The notes under the pieces: generated by a model
What the model was told of the DNA's origin: nothing
Seen by the model: the letters and a program-made list of their open reading frames with translations, nothing else
The model's database searches: none
Assembly: GCA_001795235.1 (NCBI GenBank)
Contig: MGNZ01000102.1
Location: 4,680 to 12,818 of the forward strand
DNA: 8,139 nucleotides
Source: Chloroflexi bacterium RBG_16_64_32
GTDB taxonomy: Bacteria > Chloroflexota > Dehalococcoidia > SM23-28-2 > RBG-16-64-32
Reading direction: 5' to 3'
In this document: in pieces, positions 1 through 5,160 of the stretch
Numbering within the stretch: position 1 is the stretch's first letter
Layout of the letters: each line of letters starts with the position of its first letter
Position numbers and translations under genes: made by a program

Positions 1-38
1 GAAACGGACGAGGTGATGGGAGCGGTCTGTTGGCCTCA

Positions 39-198
39 CCGCGCCCTGAAGGGCGCGGCATGTGATGTCCCAGCCTCCAGGCTGGGGTACTGTACACCCC
101 ACGACCCCGCTCCGGTGGGACAGGCTTTAACCTGTCGCCCTGCTATCCTCCCCCGGAAGGACATGCTTCAGCCTGTCACTGTCGGGCTGAAGCCCGAC
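39..198. repeat. Cluster of five REP-like hairpins (array A)
   Basis: Five short inverted repeats follow each other, each closing on a four-base loop. The arms are 39-46/51-58 (8 bp, loop TGAA), 69-75/80-86 (7 bp, loop TCCA), 119-125/130-136 (7 bp with one C-A mismatch, loop TTTA), 160-166/171-177 (7 bp with one mismatch, loop TTCA) and 181-187/192-198 (7 bp perfect, loop TGAA). Stem sequences differ but loop size and loop bases are nearly constant, so the fold rather than the sequence seems to be kept. Frames crossing the cluster give no recognisable protein. It is probably a set of degenerate REP-type palindromes. A purely transcriptional role such as termination is possible, but no T-tract follows any stem. 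Confidence 0.75.
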
Positions 199-210
199 CT
201 TCAGGACTAG

Positions 211-217
211 GGTGGAG
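211..217 (+). promoter_or_regulatory. Ribosome-binding site in front of the displaced gene start
   Basis: GGTGGAG lies 8 bases before the GTG at 226 and is a fair Shine-Dalgarno match. The intact hydratase start at 505 has no comparable purine-rich site in the preceding 20 bases. The original translation signal therefore appears to have stayed with the broken copy. Confidence 0.45.
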
Positions 218-225
218 CATCCCCC

Positions 226-284
226 GTGTTTGACACTCTCCTTTTCGAGAAGCAGGACGGCATCGCCTGGATAACGCTCAACCG
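226..284 (+). pseudogene. Duplicated 5' fragment of the enoyl-CoA hydratase gene
   Basis: Positions 224-284 repeat positions 503-563 with only two mismatches (271 and 273), which change one codon from Val to Ile. The fragment begins with the same GTG and encodes the first 19-20 residues of the hydratase (reading FDTLLFEKQDG and so on). It then leaves the homology at 285 and runs in frame through unrelated repeat DNA to a TGA at 346-348. It cannot make an enzyme: the oxyanion-hole and glutamate motifs are absent. Hairpin clusters lie on both sides, so it probably arose when repeat-containing DNA inserted with duplication of the target, or by recombination. A small translated leader peptide is a less likely alternative. 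Confidence 0.8.
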
Positions 285-297
285 GGGAAGACCCGGA

Positions 298-317
298 CCG
301 CAGACTGAAGTCCGCGG
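298..317. repeat. REP-like hairpin between the two gene starts
   Basis: The arms 298-305 and 310-317 form an 8-bp stem with one A-C mismatch around a TGAA loop at 306-309. This is the same layout as the hairpins to its left and right. It lies 14 bp past the end of the duplicated gene fragment, inside the segment that separates that fragment from the intact gene. Confidence 0.65.
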
Positions 318-368
318 AATCACCGGCGCCGCGCAATCATGGAGATGAGCAAAACAACTCGCCGCAAG

Positions 369-438
369 GCAGGGCTGAAGCCCTGCAGCTACGATGTCGG
401 CTGCCCCCTCGTTTGTAGCTGCAGACCTTCAGGTCTGC
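369..438. repeat. Inverted pair of GTAG-headed REP units (REPIN/BIME-like)
   Basis: Two copies of one 24-nt unit face each other across 22 bp. Read on the minus strand, 392 to 369 begins GTAGCT and folds with arms GCAGGGC and GCCCTGC around a TTCA loop. Read on the plus strand, 415-438 begins GTAGCT and folds with arms GCAGACC and GGTCTGC around TTCA. The units are identical in head, outer stem and loop. They differ only at two adjacent stem pairs, where both arms have changed together to keep pairing. A conserved GTAG just 5' of a hairpin is the known mark of REP elements recognised by Y1-family RAYT transposases. A further inverted pair, 410-416 with 448-454, encloses the right-hand unit. 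No RAYT gene is present here. Confidence 0.75.
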
Positions 439-504
439 CCGGCGAGGACAAACGGCACTGTCGTACCGTTCTCTCAATGGCGGTCAGTGCGCGGGGCTGT
501 CGCC

Positions 505-1287
505 GTGTTTGACACTCTCCTTTTCGAGAAGCAGGACGGCATCGCCTGGGTGACGCTCAACCGCCCAGACGTTCTCAACGCCATAAACATGCGCATGCGC
601 GACGAGCTGTGGGACGTGGTCCACGCCGTGCGCGACGACCCCGAGGTGCGAGTGGTCATCTTCAAGGGCGCCGGCGAGCGGGCGTTCTCCGCCGGCGCGG
701 ACATCGGCGAGTTCGGGACGGCGCCCTCCTACGTCGACTCGCGGCGGGCCCGCCGTGAGCGCGACCTGTGGGGGCTCATGCTCTCCCTGGAGAAGCCCCT
801 TATCGCCGCTATCCACGGCCACGCCCTGGGCGCCGGCATCGAGCTGCCCATGTGCTGCGATATCCGCATCGCCAGCGAGGACGCGCGCCTGGGGCTGCCG
901 GAGGTGAGTCTGGGCTACATCCCCTCTGCGGGCGGCACCCAGACCCTGCCCCGCCACGTCGCCCCGGGCGTCGCCTTGCACATGATCCTCACTGGCGACC
1001 CCATCGACGCCGCCACCGCCCTGCGTCACGGCCTCGTCCAGCGCGTCGTCCCCCGCGAGCAGCTCTACGTGGAGGCGGAGTCCCTGGCCCGGACAATGAT
1101 GTCGCGGGGTCCCCTGGCGCTGCGCCTGGCCAAGCGGGCCGTTCTGGAAGGGCTGGACCTGCCCCTGGCCCAGGGGCTGGCGCTGGAGAGCCGGCTGGCC
1201 CGGCGCGCCCTGGCCAGCGCCGACGGCCGGGAGGGCCTCGCCGCCCGCCTCAGGCGGGGCCGCCAGCCGCGGTTCTCAGGGGAATGA
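505..1287 (+). CDS. Enoyl-CoA hydratase/isomerase (crotonase) family protein
   Basis: Predicted to add water across the trans-2 double bond of enoyl-CoA in the cytoplasm, the second step of beta-oxidation-type pathways. Starting at the GTG at 505 it has 260 residues, the normal crotonase length. Residues 63-67 (AGADI) form the first oxyanion-hole segment and GHALGAGIE ends at Glu113. GLPE supplies Glu133, and GYIPSAGGTQTLPR follows. Glu113 and Glu133 match the two catalytic glutamates of classical hydratases, which favours hydratase over isomerase or dehalogenase activity. An in-frame ATG at 394 would add 37 residues, but these are translated hairpin-repeat DNA, so the GTG start is preferred; it matches the duplicated copy at 226. 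The GTG lacks a clear Shine-Dalgarno site. The acyl-CoA ligase gene follows after 26 bp, probably in the same operon. Substrate chain length is unknown. Confidence 0.9.
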   Translation: MFDTLLFEKQDGIAWVTLNRPDVLNAINMRMRDELWDVVHAVRDDPEVRVVIFKGAGERAFSAGADIGEFGTAPSYVDSRRARRERDLWGLMLSLEKPLIAAIHGHALGAGIELPMCCDIRIASEDARLGLPEVSLGYIPSAGGTQTLPRHVAPGVALHMILTGDPIDAATALRHGLVQRVVPREQLYVEAESLARTMMSRGPLALRLAKRAVLEGLDLPLAQGLALESRLARRALASADGREGLAARLRRGRQPRFSGE

Positions 1288-1313
1288 CCACGAATCCGCA
1301 TCGGAGGTAGAGG

Positions 1314-2921
1314 ATGAACACGTCCGAGTTCCTGATGATCGCCGCGTCTGTCGTGCCGGACCGCCTGGCCATGGCCTGCGACGGCGACCGTCGCACCTTC
1401 GCCCAGCTCCAGGAGAGGGTCAACCGGCTCGCCAACGCCCTCCAGTCCCTGGGCGTGGGCAAGGGCGACAGAGTGGCGGCCATGGCCCTCAACTCCATCC
1501 CCTATATCGAGACCTACTACGCCTGCGCCAAGCTGGGCGCCGTCTTCGTCCCCTTGAACTACCGCGCCAAGAACGAAGAGCTCTCCTACATGGTCAACAA
1601 CTCGGAGACCAAGGTGATGTTTGTGGGGGAGCGTTATCTGGACCTCACCGCCGCCATCCGGCCCGAGTTCCAGACCGTCCAGCAGTTCATCTGTTACGAC
1701 CTGCCTGCCGGCAGGCACGGCGCCCGCCCCGGGCAGACGCCCGCCCGTCTGGGCGAGGGCATGACCCCCTACGAAGACCTCCTGGCCGCCCACGAGCCTG
1801 AGGAACTCTTCGTCGACGTGGAGGACCAGGACGCCACGATCATCATCTACACCAGCGGCACGACCGCTATGCCCAAGGGTGTGGTGCTCACTTACCTCAG
1901 CATGTCCGTCTACGTGACCAACACTGTGGAGCCCGCCAACCCGGAGACGCATGACGTGACCCTCCTCTCCGTGCCCATCTACCACGTCGCCGGCGCCACC
2001 GCCATCCTCTCCTCCGTCTGGGGCGGCCGTACCCTCGCCGTCCTGCCCCAGTTCGAGCCCCAGGCCTGGCTGGACGCCGTCCAGAGCCATCGCGTGACCC
2101 ACAGCTTCGTCGTCCCCACGATGCTCAGCCGCATCATGGACCACCCGAGCTTTGGCAAATCCGACCTGAGCTCCCTCAAGCTTATCGCCTACGGCGCCGC
2201 CCCCATGCCCTACGAGACCGTTACCAGGGCCGTCGATGCCTTCCAGTGCGGGCTCATGAACGCATACGGGCAAACAGAGAGCACATCCACCCTCACCTTC
2301 CTGGGCCCCGAAGACCACCAGATCCCCGAAGGCCCCCCGGAGGAGCGCGAGAGGAAGCTCCGCCGCCTCCGCTCCGTAGGCCGCGCCATGGATGACGTGG
2401 TCGTGGCCATCATCGATCCCCAAGGGGAGCTGCGGCCCTCGGGCCAGGAGGGGGAGATCGTGGCCCAGGGCGCCCGCCTCATGTCGGGCTACCTCGGCCG
2501 CCACGACGAGACGGATGAGGCGATGCGCGGCGGCTGGCTCCACACCGGCGACGTGGGCTGGATGGACGAGGAGGGCTACGTCTTCATCACCGGCCGCACC
2601 AAGGACCTGATCATCCGCGGCGGCGAGAACATAGCGCCGGGCGAGATCGAGGCCGTGCTGGAGCAGCACCCGGCGGTGGCGGAGGCGGCGGTCATCGGCG
2701 TGCCGGACGTGGAGTGGGGCGAGGAGGTGAAGGCCGTCATCGTCGCCAGGGGCGGCCAGAAGCCGTCCACAGAGGAGCTCACCGCCTTCGTCAAAGAGCG
2801 GCTGGCCAGCTACAAGGCCCCCAAGCACTACGCATTCGTGGATGAGCTGCCGCGGAACTACCTGGGCAAGGTGCTGAAGACGGACTTGCGCAAGCAACAC
2901 GGGGAGGGGAAGGACGGCTAG
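1314..2921 (+). CDS. AMP-forming acyl-CoA synthetase (class I adenylate-forming ligase)
   Basis: Activates a carboxylic acid with ATP to an acyl-adenylate and transfers it to CoA. The 535 residues match the family length. Visible motifs in order are the phosphate-binding loop IIYTSGTTAMPKG (177-189), YGQTE (318-322), HTGD (410-413, whose Asp binds the ribose), GRTKD at the hinge (427-431), GGENIAPGEIE, and a C-terminal LGKVLK whose Lys519 fits the adenylation lysine. All key residues are present, so it should be active. A GGAGGT Shine-Dalgarno site at 1303-1308 supports the ATG. It lies 26 bp after the enoyl-CoA hydratase gene, consistent with one transcript for acid activation and degradation. 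Residues about 130-148 are rich in Pro, Arg and Gly and coincide with a perfect 16-bp palindrome. Medium- or long-chain fatty acid, or aromatic and alicyclic acid, are all possible substrates. Confidence 0.93.
   Translation: MNTSEFLMIAASVVPDRLAMACDGDRRTFAQLQERVNRLANALQSLGVGKGDRVAAMALNSIPYIETYYACAKLGAVFVPLNYRAKNEELSYMVNNSETKVMFVGERYLDLTAAIRPEFQTVQQFICYDLPAGRHGARPGQTPARLGEGMTPYEDLLAAHEPEELFVDVEDQDATIIIYTSGTTAMPKGVVLTYLSMSVYVTNTVEPANPETHDVTLLSVPIYHVAGATAILSSVWGGRTLAVLPQFEPQAWLDAVQSHRVTHSFVVPTMLSRIMDHPSFGKSDLSSLKLIAYGAAPMPYETVTRAVDAFQCGLMNAYGQTESTSTLTFLGPEDHQIPEGPPEERERKLRRLRSVGRAMDDVVVAIIDPQGELRPSGQEGEIVAQGARLMSGYLGRHDETDEAMRGGWLHTGDVGWMDEEGYVFITGRTKDLIIRGGENIAPGEIEAVLEQHPAVAEAAVIGVPDVEWGEEVKAVIVARGGQKPSTEELTAFVKERLASYKAPKHYAFVDELPRNYLGKVLKTDLRKQHGEGKDG
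1702..1717. repeat. 16-bp perfect palindrome inside the ligase gene
   Basis: TGCCTGCCGGCAGGCA reads the same on both strands. It falls in the ligase frame, where it encodes part of LPAGRH in a low-complexity linker between the N-terminal subdomain and the phosphate-binding loop. It may be a small inserted palindrome tolerated at a surface loop. The family unit differs from the looped hairpins at 39-438. Confidence 0.5.
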
Positions 2922-2922
2922 A

Positions 2923-2939
2923 CGGCGGCAGACCCGCCG
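2923..2939 (+). terminator. Possible terminator hairpin after the ligase gene
   Basis: CGGCGG at 2923-2928 pairs with CCGCCG at 2934-2939 around a 5-base loop, directly after the ligase TAG. The stem is strong but no T-run follows, so intrinsic termination is uncertain. It might instead only stabilise the transcript's 3' end. Confidence 0.3.
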
Positions 2940-3021
2940 GCGCCGTCACGGGGAGAGGCGACACCGGCCCGCAGTTGAGGGCCAGCCGGCAACGACGCCT
3001 CCCTCGAAGCCGGCGCCGCGC

Positions 3022-3354
3022 ATGGGCGTCTCCTGGGCGGGGCTTGCCGGCGGTCTGCTGGGCTTCGCGCCTATGATGGCACTAGCTGTGGAGATACTGG
3101 TCGAGCCGCCGGATATCGGCCGCCCGTTCGCAACCGTGCCTCTGCTCATGGCGGCCATCTACCTGCCGGCAGTGTGGGCCTCCGTCGCCCAGACGGGCCG
3201 CCGCGACTCGATCCTCCGGGGCAGCCTCGTCGCCTCCCTCGTGCTGCCGTTCACGGCCAGCTTCCTCTTCCGGTCCGTCATCCCGCTGCTGGTCATGGCG
3301 CCCGCGACGGTCCTGCTGTGGCTGGCGCTGGGTGGGCCCCGATGGCGGCGCTAG
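3022..3354 (+). CDS. Small multi-pass membrane protein of unknown function
   Basis: No family is recognised. The 110 residues are strongly hydrophobic, with about four predicted membrane segments near residues 5-27, 35-56, 66-84 and 86-103. Short charged links (for example QTGRRDS) separate some of them, and the end is basic (GPRWRR). This alternation of hydrophobic stretches and charged turns is unlikely in a chance frame, which supports a real gene. The ATG is the only usable start seen in this frame after the ligase gene. No good Shine-Dalgarno site precedes it, so a missing or eroded N-terminus cannot be excluded. It follows the ligase gene by 100 bp on the same strand. Its stop lies 3 bp from the stop of the opposing gene. 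Confidence 0.55.
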   Translation: MGVSWAGLAGGLLGFAPMMALAVEILVEPPDIGRPFATVPLLMAAIYLPAVWASVAQTGRRDSILRGSLVASLVLPFTASFLFRSVIPLLVMAPATVLLWLALGGPRWRR

Positions 3355-3366
3355 GCGTCACGCCGC
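3345..3366. terminator. Hairpin spanning two convergent stop codons
   Basis: GCGGCG at 3345-3350 pairs with CGCCGC at 3361-3366 around a 10-base loop that contains both the plus-strand TAG (3352-3354) and the minus-strand TGA (3358-3360). It could act on transcripts from either side. There is no T-tract, so this is a weak call. Confidence 0.3.
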
Positions 3367-3612
3367 GGCGAGATGGCGGGGACTGAAGGGAAACTCCTCT
3401 ACCGGGTCCATCCGCTCGCACCAGGGTGTGACCGGGCGCTCAAACCGCACCCACACGTCGCCCCCGGGGAACGGGAGTACGCGGACCACTTCGCCCGCTT
3501 TGCCCGTGAAGTAGCGGCGGCACCAAGAAGGCGCGTCCAGGATCAGCACGCGGTCTCCGGGGCGCACATCGCCGATGCCCGACCGGGGTGAAGCTTCGGT
3601 TGTCGTCGTCAT
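3358..3612 (-). CDS. Small beta-rich hypothetical protein (SH3/KOW-like barrel)
   Basis: No named family is recognised. The 84-residue product starts MTTTTEASPRSG and has a core of short beta-strand-like stretches: DVRPGDRVLIL, then GKAGEVVRVLPFPGGDVWVRFERP. The pattern of PGDRV, a GKxGxV turn and a later VWVRF strand resembles SH3-like or KOW-like small barrels, which often bind nucleic acid or protein. That link is by appearance only. Two cysteines (SWCRR and PWCER) are present. The ATG at 3612 is chosen over the upstream one at 3684 because AGGGAG lies 8 bases before it, immediately after the TAA of the preceding small gene. Translational coupling with that gene is likely. The stop is 3 bp from the convergent membrane-protein gene. 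Confidence 0.65.
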   Translation of the reverse strand: MTTTTEASPRSGIGDVRPGDRVLILDAPSWCRRYFTGKAGEVVRVLPFPGGDVWVRFERPVTPWCERMDPVEEFPFSPRHLAAA

Positions 3613-3626
3613 TCCAGCTACTCCCT

Positions 3627-3848
3627 TTAGGAGGCCAGCCGCAGGGCGCGCAGCAGCCGCAGTGGCATTGCCGGTACGGCGCATGGTTTGGGGCCGGGGG
3701 CGGCCCGGCGGTGGTCCGGCCTAGCGCTCTTTGCGGCGGCGGCCAGGCGGATGCGGTTGATCTCCCGCTCGATGTCCTGCATCTTGGCTCGTCTCAGAAG
3801 TTCTGCATCCATCTCCGCTCTCCAGGAATTCACTCGCTCCTTCTGCAT
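3627..3848 (-). CDS. Small helical hypothetical protein
   Basis: No family is recognised. The 73 residues begin with a long amphipathic, highly charged helix (residues 1-40, including RAEMDAELLRRAKMQDIERE). A Pro- and basic-rich tail follows. The helix has a regular spacing of hydrophobic residues that suggests packing against a partner. The frame is open further upstream to 4139, but that part is antisense to the acetyltransferase gene's shadow and shows no protein-like pattern, so the ATG at 3848 is preferred. The ribosome-binding site is weak (GAAAGA). It lies 80 bp downstream of rimI and 14 bp before the next small gene on the same strand, consistent with an operon. Confidence 0.5.
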   Translation of the reverse strand: MQKERVNSWRAEMDAELLRRAKMQDIEREINRIRLAAAAKSARPDHRRAAPGPKPCAVPAMPLRLLRALRLAS

Positions 3849-3928
3849 TCTTTCTAGCAAAGGCTGGCGAGCGAAACTATGATCACAGTCACAATTGGAG
3901 GGGTTTGTCGCCGGTCCCTTGATGCCCG

Positions 3929-4627
3929 CTACAGGCTTAGCTCGTAATCGCCGCACCGCTCGCGGTGCTCGTTCCGGCGTTGCTCGAACAGCCGCCGGTA
4001 AGAGGTCGCCTCGATTCCGTCCACGCTGACGATGTATGCGTCCTCGCGGTTGTCGGAGTAGTAGCGGGGTCGCAGGCCGACCTGCTGGAATCCGTACTTC
4101 TCGTACAGCCGCAGCGCGACCGTGTTGGAGACGCGGCACTCCAGGGTCACGACCGATTGCCGCTCCCTCAGCGCCGTCTCTATGGCCGCGATAAGGAGGA
4201 GTTCGCCGATACCGCGCCCGCGGTGGCTGTCACGCACAGCGATGGTGACAATGTGCGCTTCGTCCGCAAGGAGCCAGATGCCCACGAAGCCAACGACCAG
4301 CTCCCTCCGCTCGTCCGGCGGCGGAAGACCGCCATCACCGTGCAGGATCTGGCGCAGCTCGCCTAGGAAGCGGCCGAGACCGGCCACCCCGCTCTCCGGT
4401 CGAGGCAGCCGATCGCCGCCCGTGGCGTCGTCCCGGCGCTCAACGGCCACCAGGTACCGCGCCAGTCGGTTATGCTGGATCTCCCGCCTAAACGCCGTGG
4501 GCGGCCACGTGGACGGAAACGACTGCTGCTCCACCTCCATCACCTGCTCCAGATCGTTTAGTTCCATCGATCTAACGAGCTGACAGGGGTGCTGATCCTG
4601 AGCTTCCCGGGCGGGGGCGGTCTGCAT
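3929..4627 (-). CDS. rimI: RimI-like ribosomal-protein-alanine N-acetyltransferase (GNAT)
   Basis: Predicted to transfer acetyl from acetyl-CoA to a protein N-terminus, classically alanine 1 of ribosomal protein S18. The GNAT core is clear: VRDSHRGRGIG (131-141) is the acetyl-CoA pyrophosphate loop. LECRVSNTVALRLYEKYGF (162-180) and the following RPRYYSDNREDA are typical of RimI. Glu163 and Tyr175 line up, from memory, with the general base and acid described for Salmonella RimI. The 232-residue length exceeds the usual 150-160. About 45 extra residues (64-109, Gly/Arg/Pro-rich, then a short helix) interrupt the early strands, and there is a basic C-terminal tail. The start at 4627 gives about 20 residues before MELNDLEQVMEVE, which is the usual RimI beginning; Met21 is an alternative start. 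No Shine-Dalgarno site is visible. The two small genes downstream may be co-transcribed. Confidence 0.85.
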   Translation of the reverse strand: MQTAPAREAQDQHPCQLVRSMELNDLEQVMEVEQQSFPSTWPPTAFRREIQHNRLARYLVAVERRDDATGGDRLPRPESGVAGLGRFLGELRQILHGDGGLPPPDERRELVVGFVGIWLLADEAHIVTIAVRDSHRGRGIGELLLIAAIETALRERQSVVTLECRVSNTVALRLYEKYGFQQVGLRPRYYSDNREDAYIVSVDGIEATSYRRLFEQRRNEHRERCGDYELSL

Positions 4628-4637
4628 ATCGGCGGAT

Positions 4638-4667
4638 ATTCTAGCACACGCCGTGCCCTGGCCCCAA
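4638..4667 (-). promoter_or_regulatory. Candidate promoter for rimI
   Basis: On the minus strand, TTGGGG (4667-4662) and TAGAAT (4643-4638) are 18 bp apart. The -10 box matches five of six consensus bases; the -35 matches only the first three. The -10 ends 10 bases before the rimI ATG, which would give a nearly leaderless mRNA and fits the missing Shine-Dalgarno site. Confidence 0.35.
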
Positions 4668-4705
4668 GACGCCGCTAGAGTCAGACCATTTACCTTCTGA
4701 CGCTC

Positions 4706-4723
4706 CTACGAATCGACTCGTAG
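4706..4723. repeat. Short hairpin upstream of the decayed monooxygenase
   Basis: CTACGA (4706-4711) and TCGTAG (4718-4723) pair perfectly around a 6-base loop. The element lies in the gap between the rimI start and the monooxygenase remnant. It has a different loop and stem from the REP-like set. It may be an operator or chance. Confidence 0.25.
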
Positions 4724-4746
4724 AGAAACCGCCGGCCCTCTTCCGT

Positions 4747-5133
4747 CTTGGGCTGCTTATTCCGATTCGATAGTCTCTGGCGCATGGACCACATGGTGAC
4801 CGGCTTCGGCACCGCGTTCGCCTCGGCGTTCTGGTGACTGGCAATACTTACCGCCCTCCTGCCGTCCTGGCCAAGATGGCGACAACGGTCGACCACATTT
4901 CGGGCGGGCGGCTGGAGTTCGCCATCGGTGGGGCGTGGCACTCCTTCGAGCACGAGGCGTTCGGCATCCCCTTCCACACGACCAAGGAGAGGCTGGAAAG
5001 GCTGGACGAAGCGGTGCAGGTGATTAAGCTGCTCTGGACTCAAGACCGGCCCACGTTCCACGGTCGCTACTACCGGTTCGACGCGCCGCTTTTCAACCCG
5101 CACGCCTTGACAGAGAACCTGCGCGGCCTGTAG
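4747..5133 (+). pseudogene. Decayed luciferase-like (LLM class) flavin/F420 oxidoreductase
   Basis: Intact LLM-class oxidoreductases are about 300 residues; only parts remain, in two frames. A strand-like start LGLLIP is seen from 4747, and FDSLWRMDHM, the usual second-strand motif, reads in the next frame from 4766. The main piece resumes in the first frame from about 4810 as HRVRLGVLVTGNTYR. It continues through AVLAKMATTVDHISGGRLEFAIGGAW and the KERLERLDEAVQVIKLLW helix to GRYYRFDAPLFNP. The homology then breaks at about 5102 and a TAG follows at 5131. Roughly 25 residues are missing between the second and third pieces, and about the last 130 residues are gone. A GTG at 4834 could start a 99-residue product, but it would lack much of the barrel. 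The gene is almost certainly non-functional. Confidence 0.85.
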
Positions 5134-5136
5134 CAT
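5107..5136 (+). promoter_or_regulatory. Candidate promoter for the larA-like gene
   Basis: A perfect TTGACA at 5107-5112 is followed after 18 bp by TAGCAT at 5131-5136 (four of six consensus bases). Transcription would begin near 5143, giving a leader of about 18 bases that contains the GGAGGG site before the ATG at 5161. It lies in the tail of the decayed oxidoreductase, just past where homology ends. Confidence 0.45.
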
Positions 5137-5160
5137 CCGCCGTTGGCGGGCGGAGGGCGA

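Noticed and set aside
39..438. CRISPR array as an explanation for the repeats
   Set aside because: Repeat units differ in sequence, spacing is irregular and units occur in both orientations. There are no constant direct repeats or equal spacers, and no cas genes.
285..502. Riboswitch or attenuator upstream of the hydratase
   Set aside because: The hairpins there belong to a family also present outside this leader, and no known ligand-binding core or T-tract terminator is visible.
339..512. A 57-codon frame starting ATG at 339 and overlapping the GTG of the hydratase
   Set aside because: It crosses two hairpin repeats, its product (Cys/Arg-rich) resembles no protein, and it has only a weak ribosome-binding site. 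Overlap with the real start is likely chance.
1065..2900. A very long open frame on the minus strand opposite the ligase gene
   Set aside because: It is the mirror of a strongly biased GC-rich gene. Its translation is His/Gly/Val-rich with no motif, while the plus strand encodes a complete ligase.
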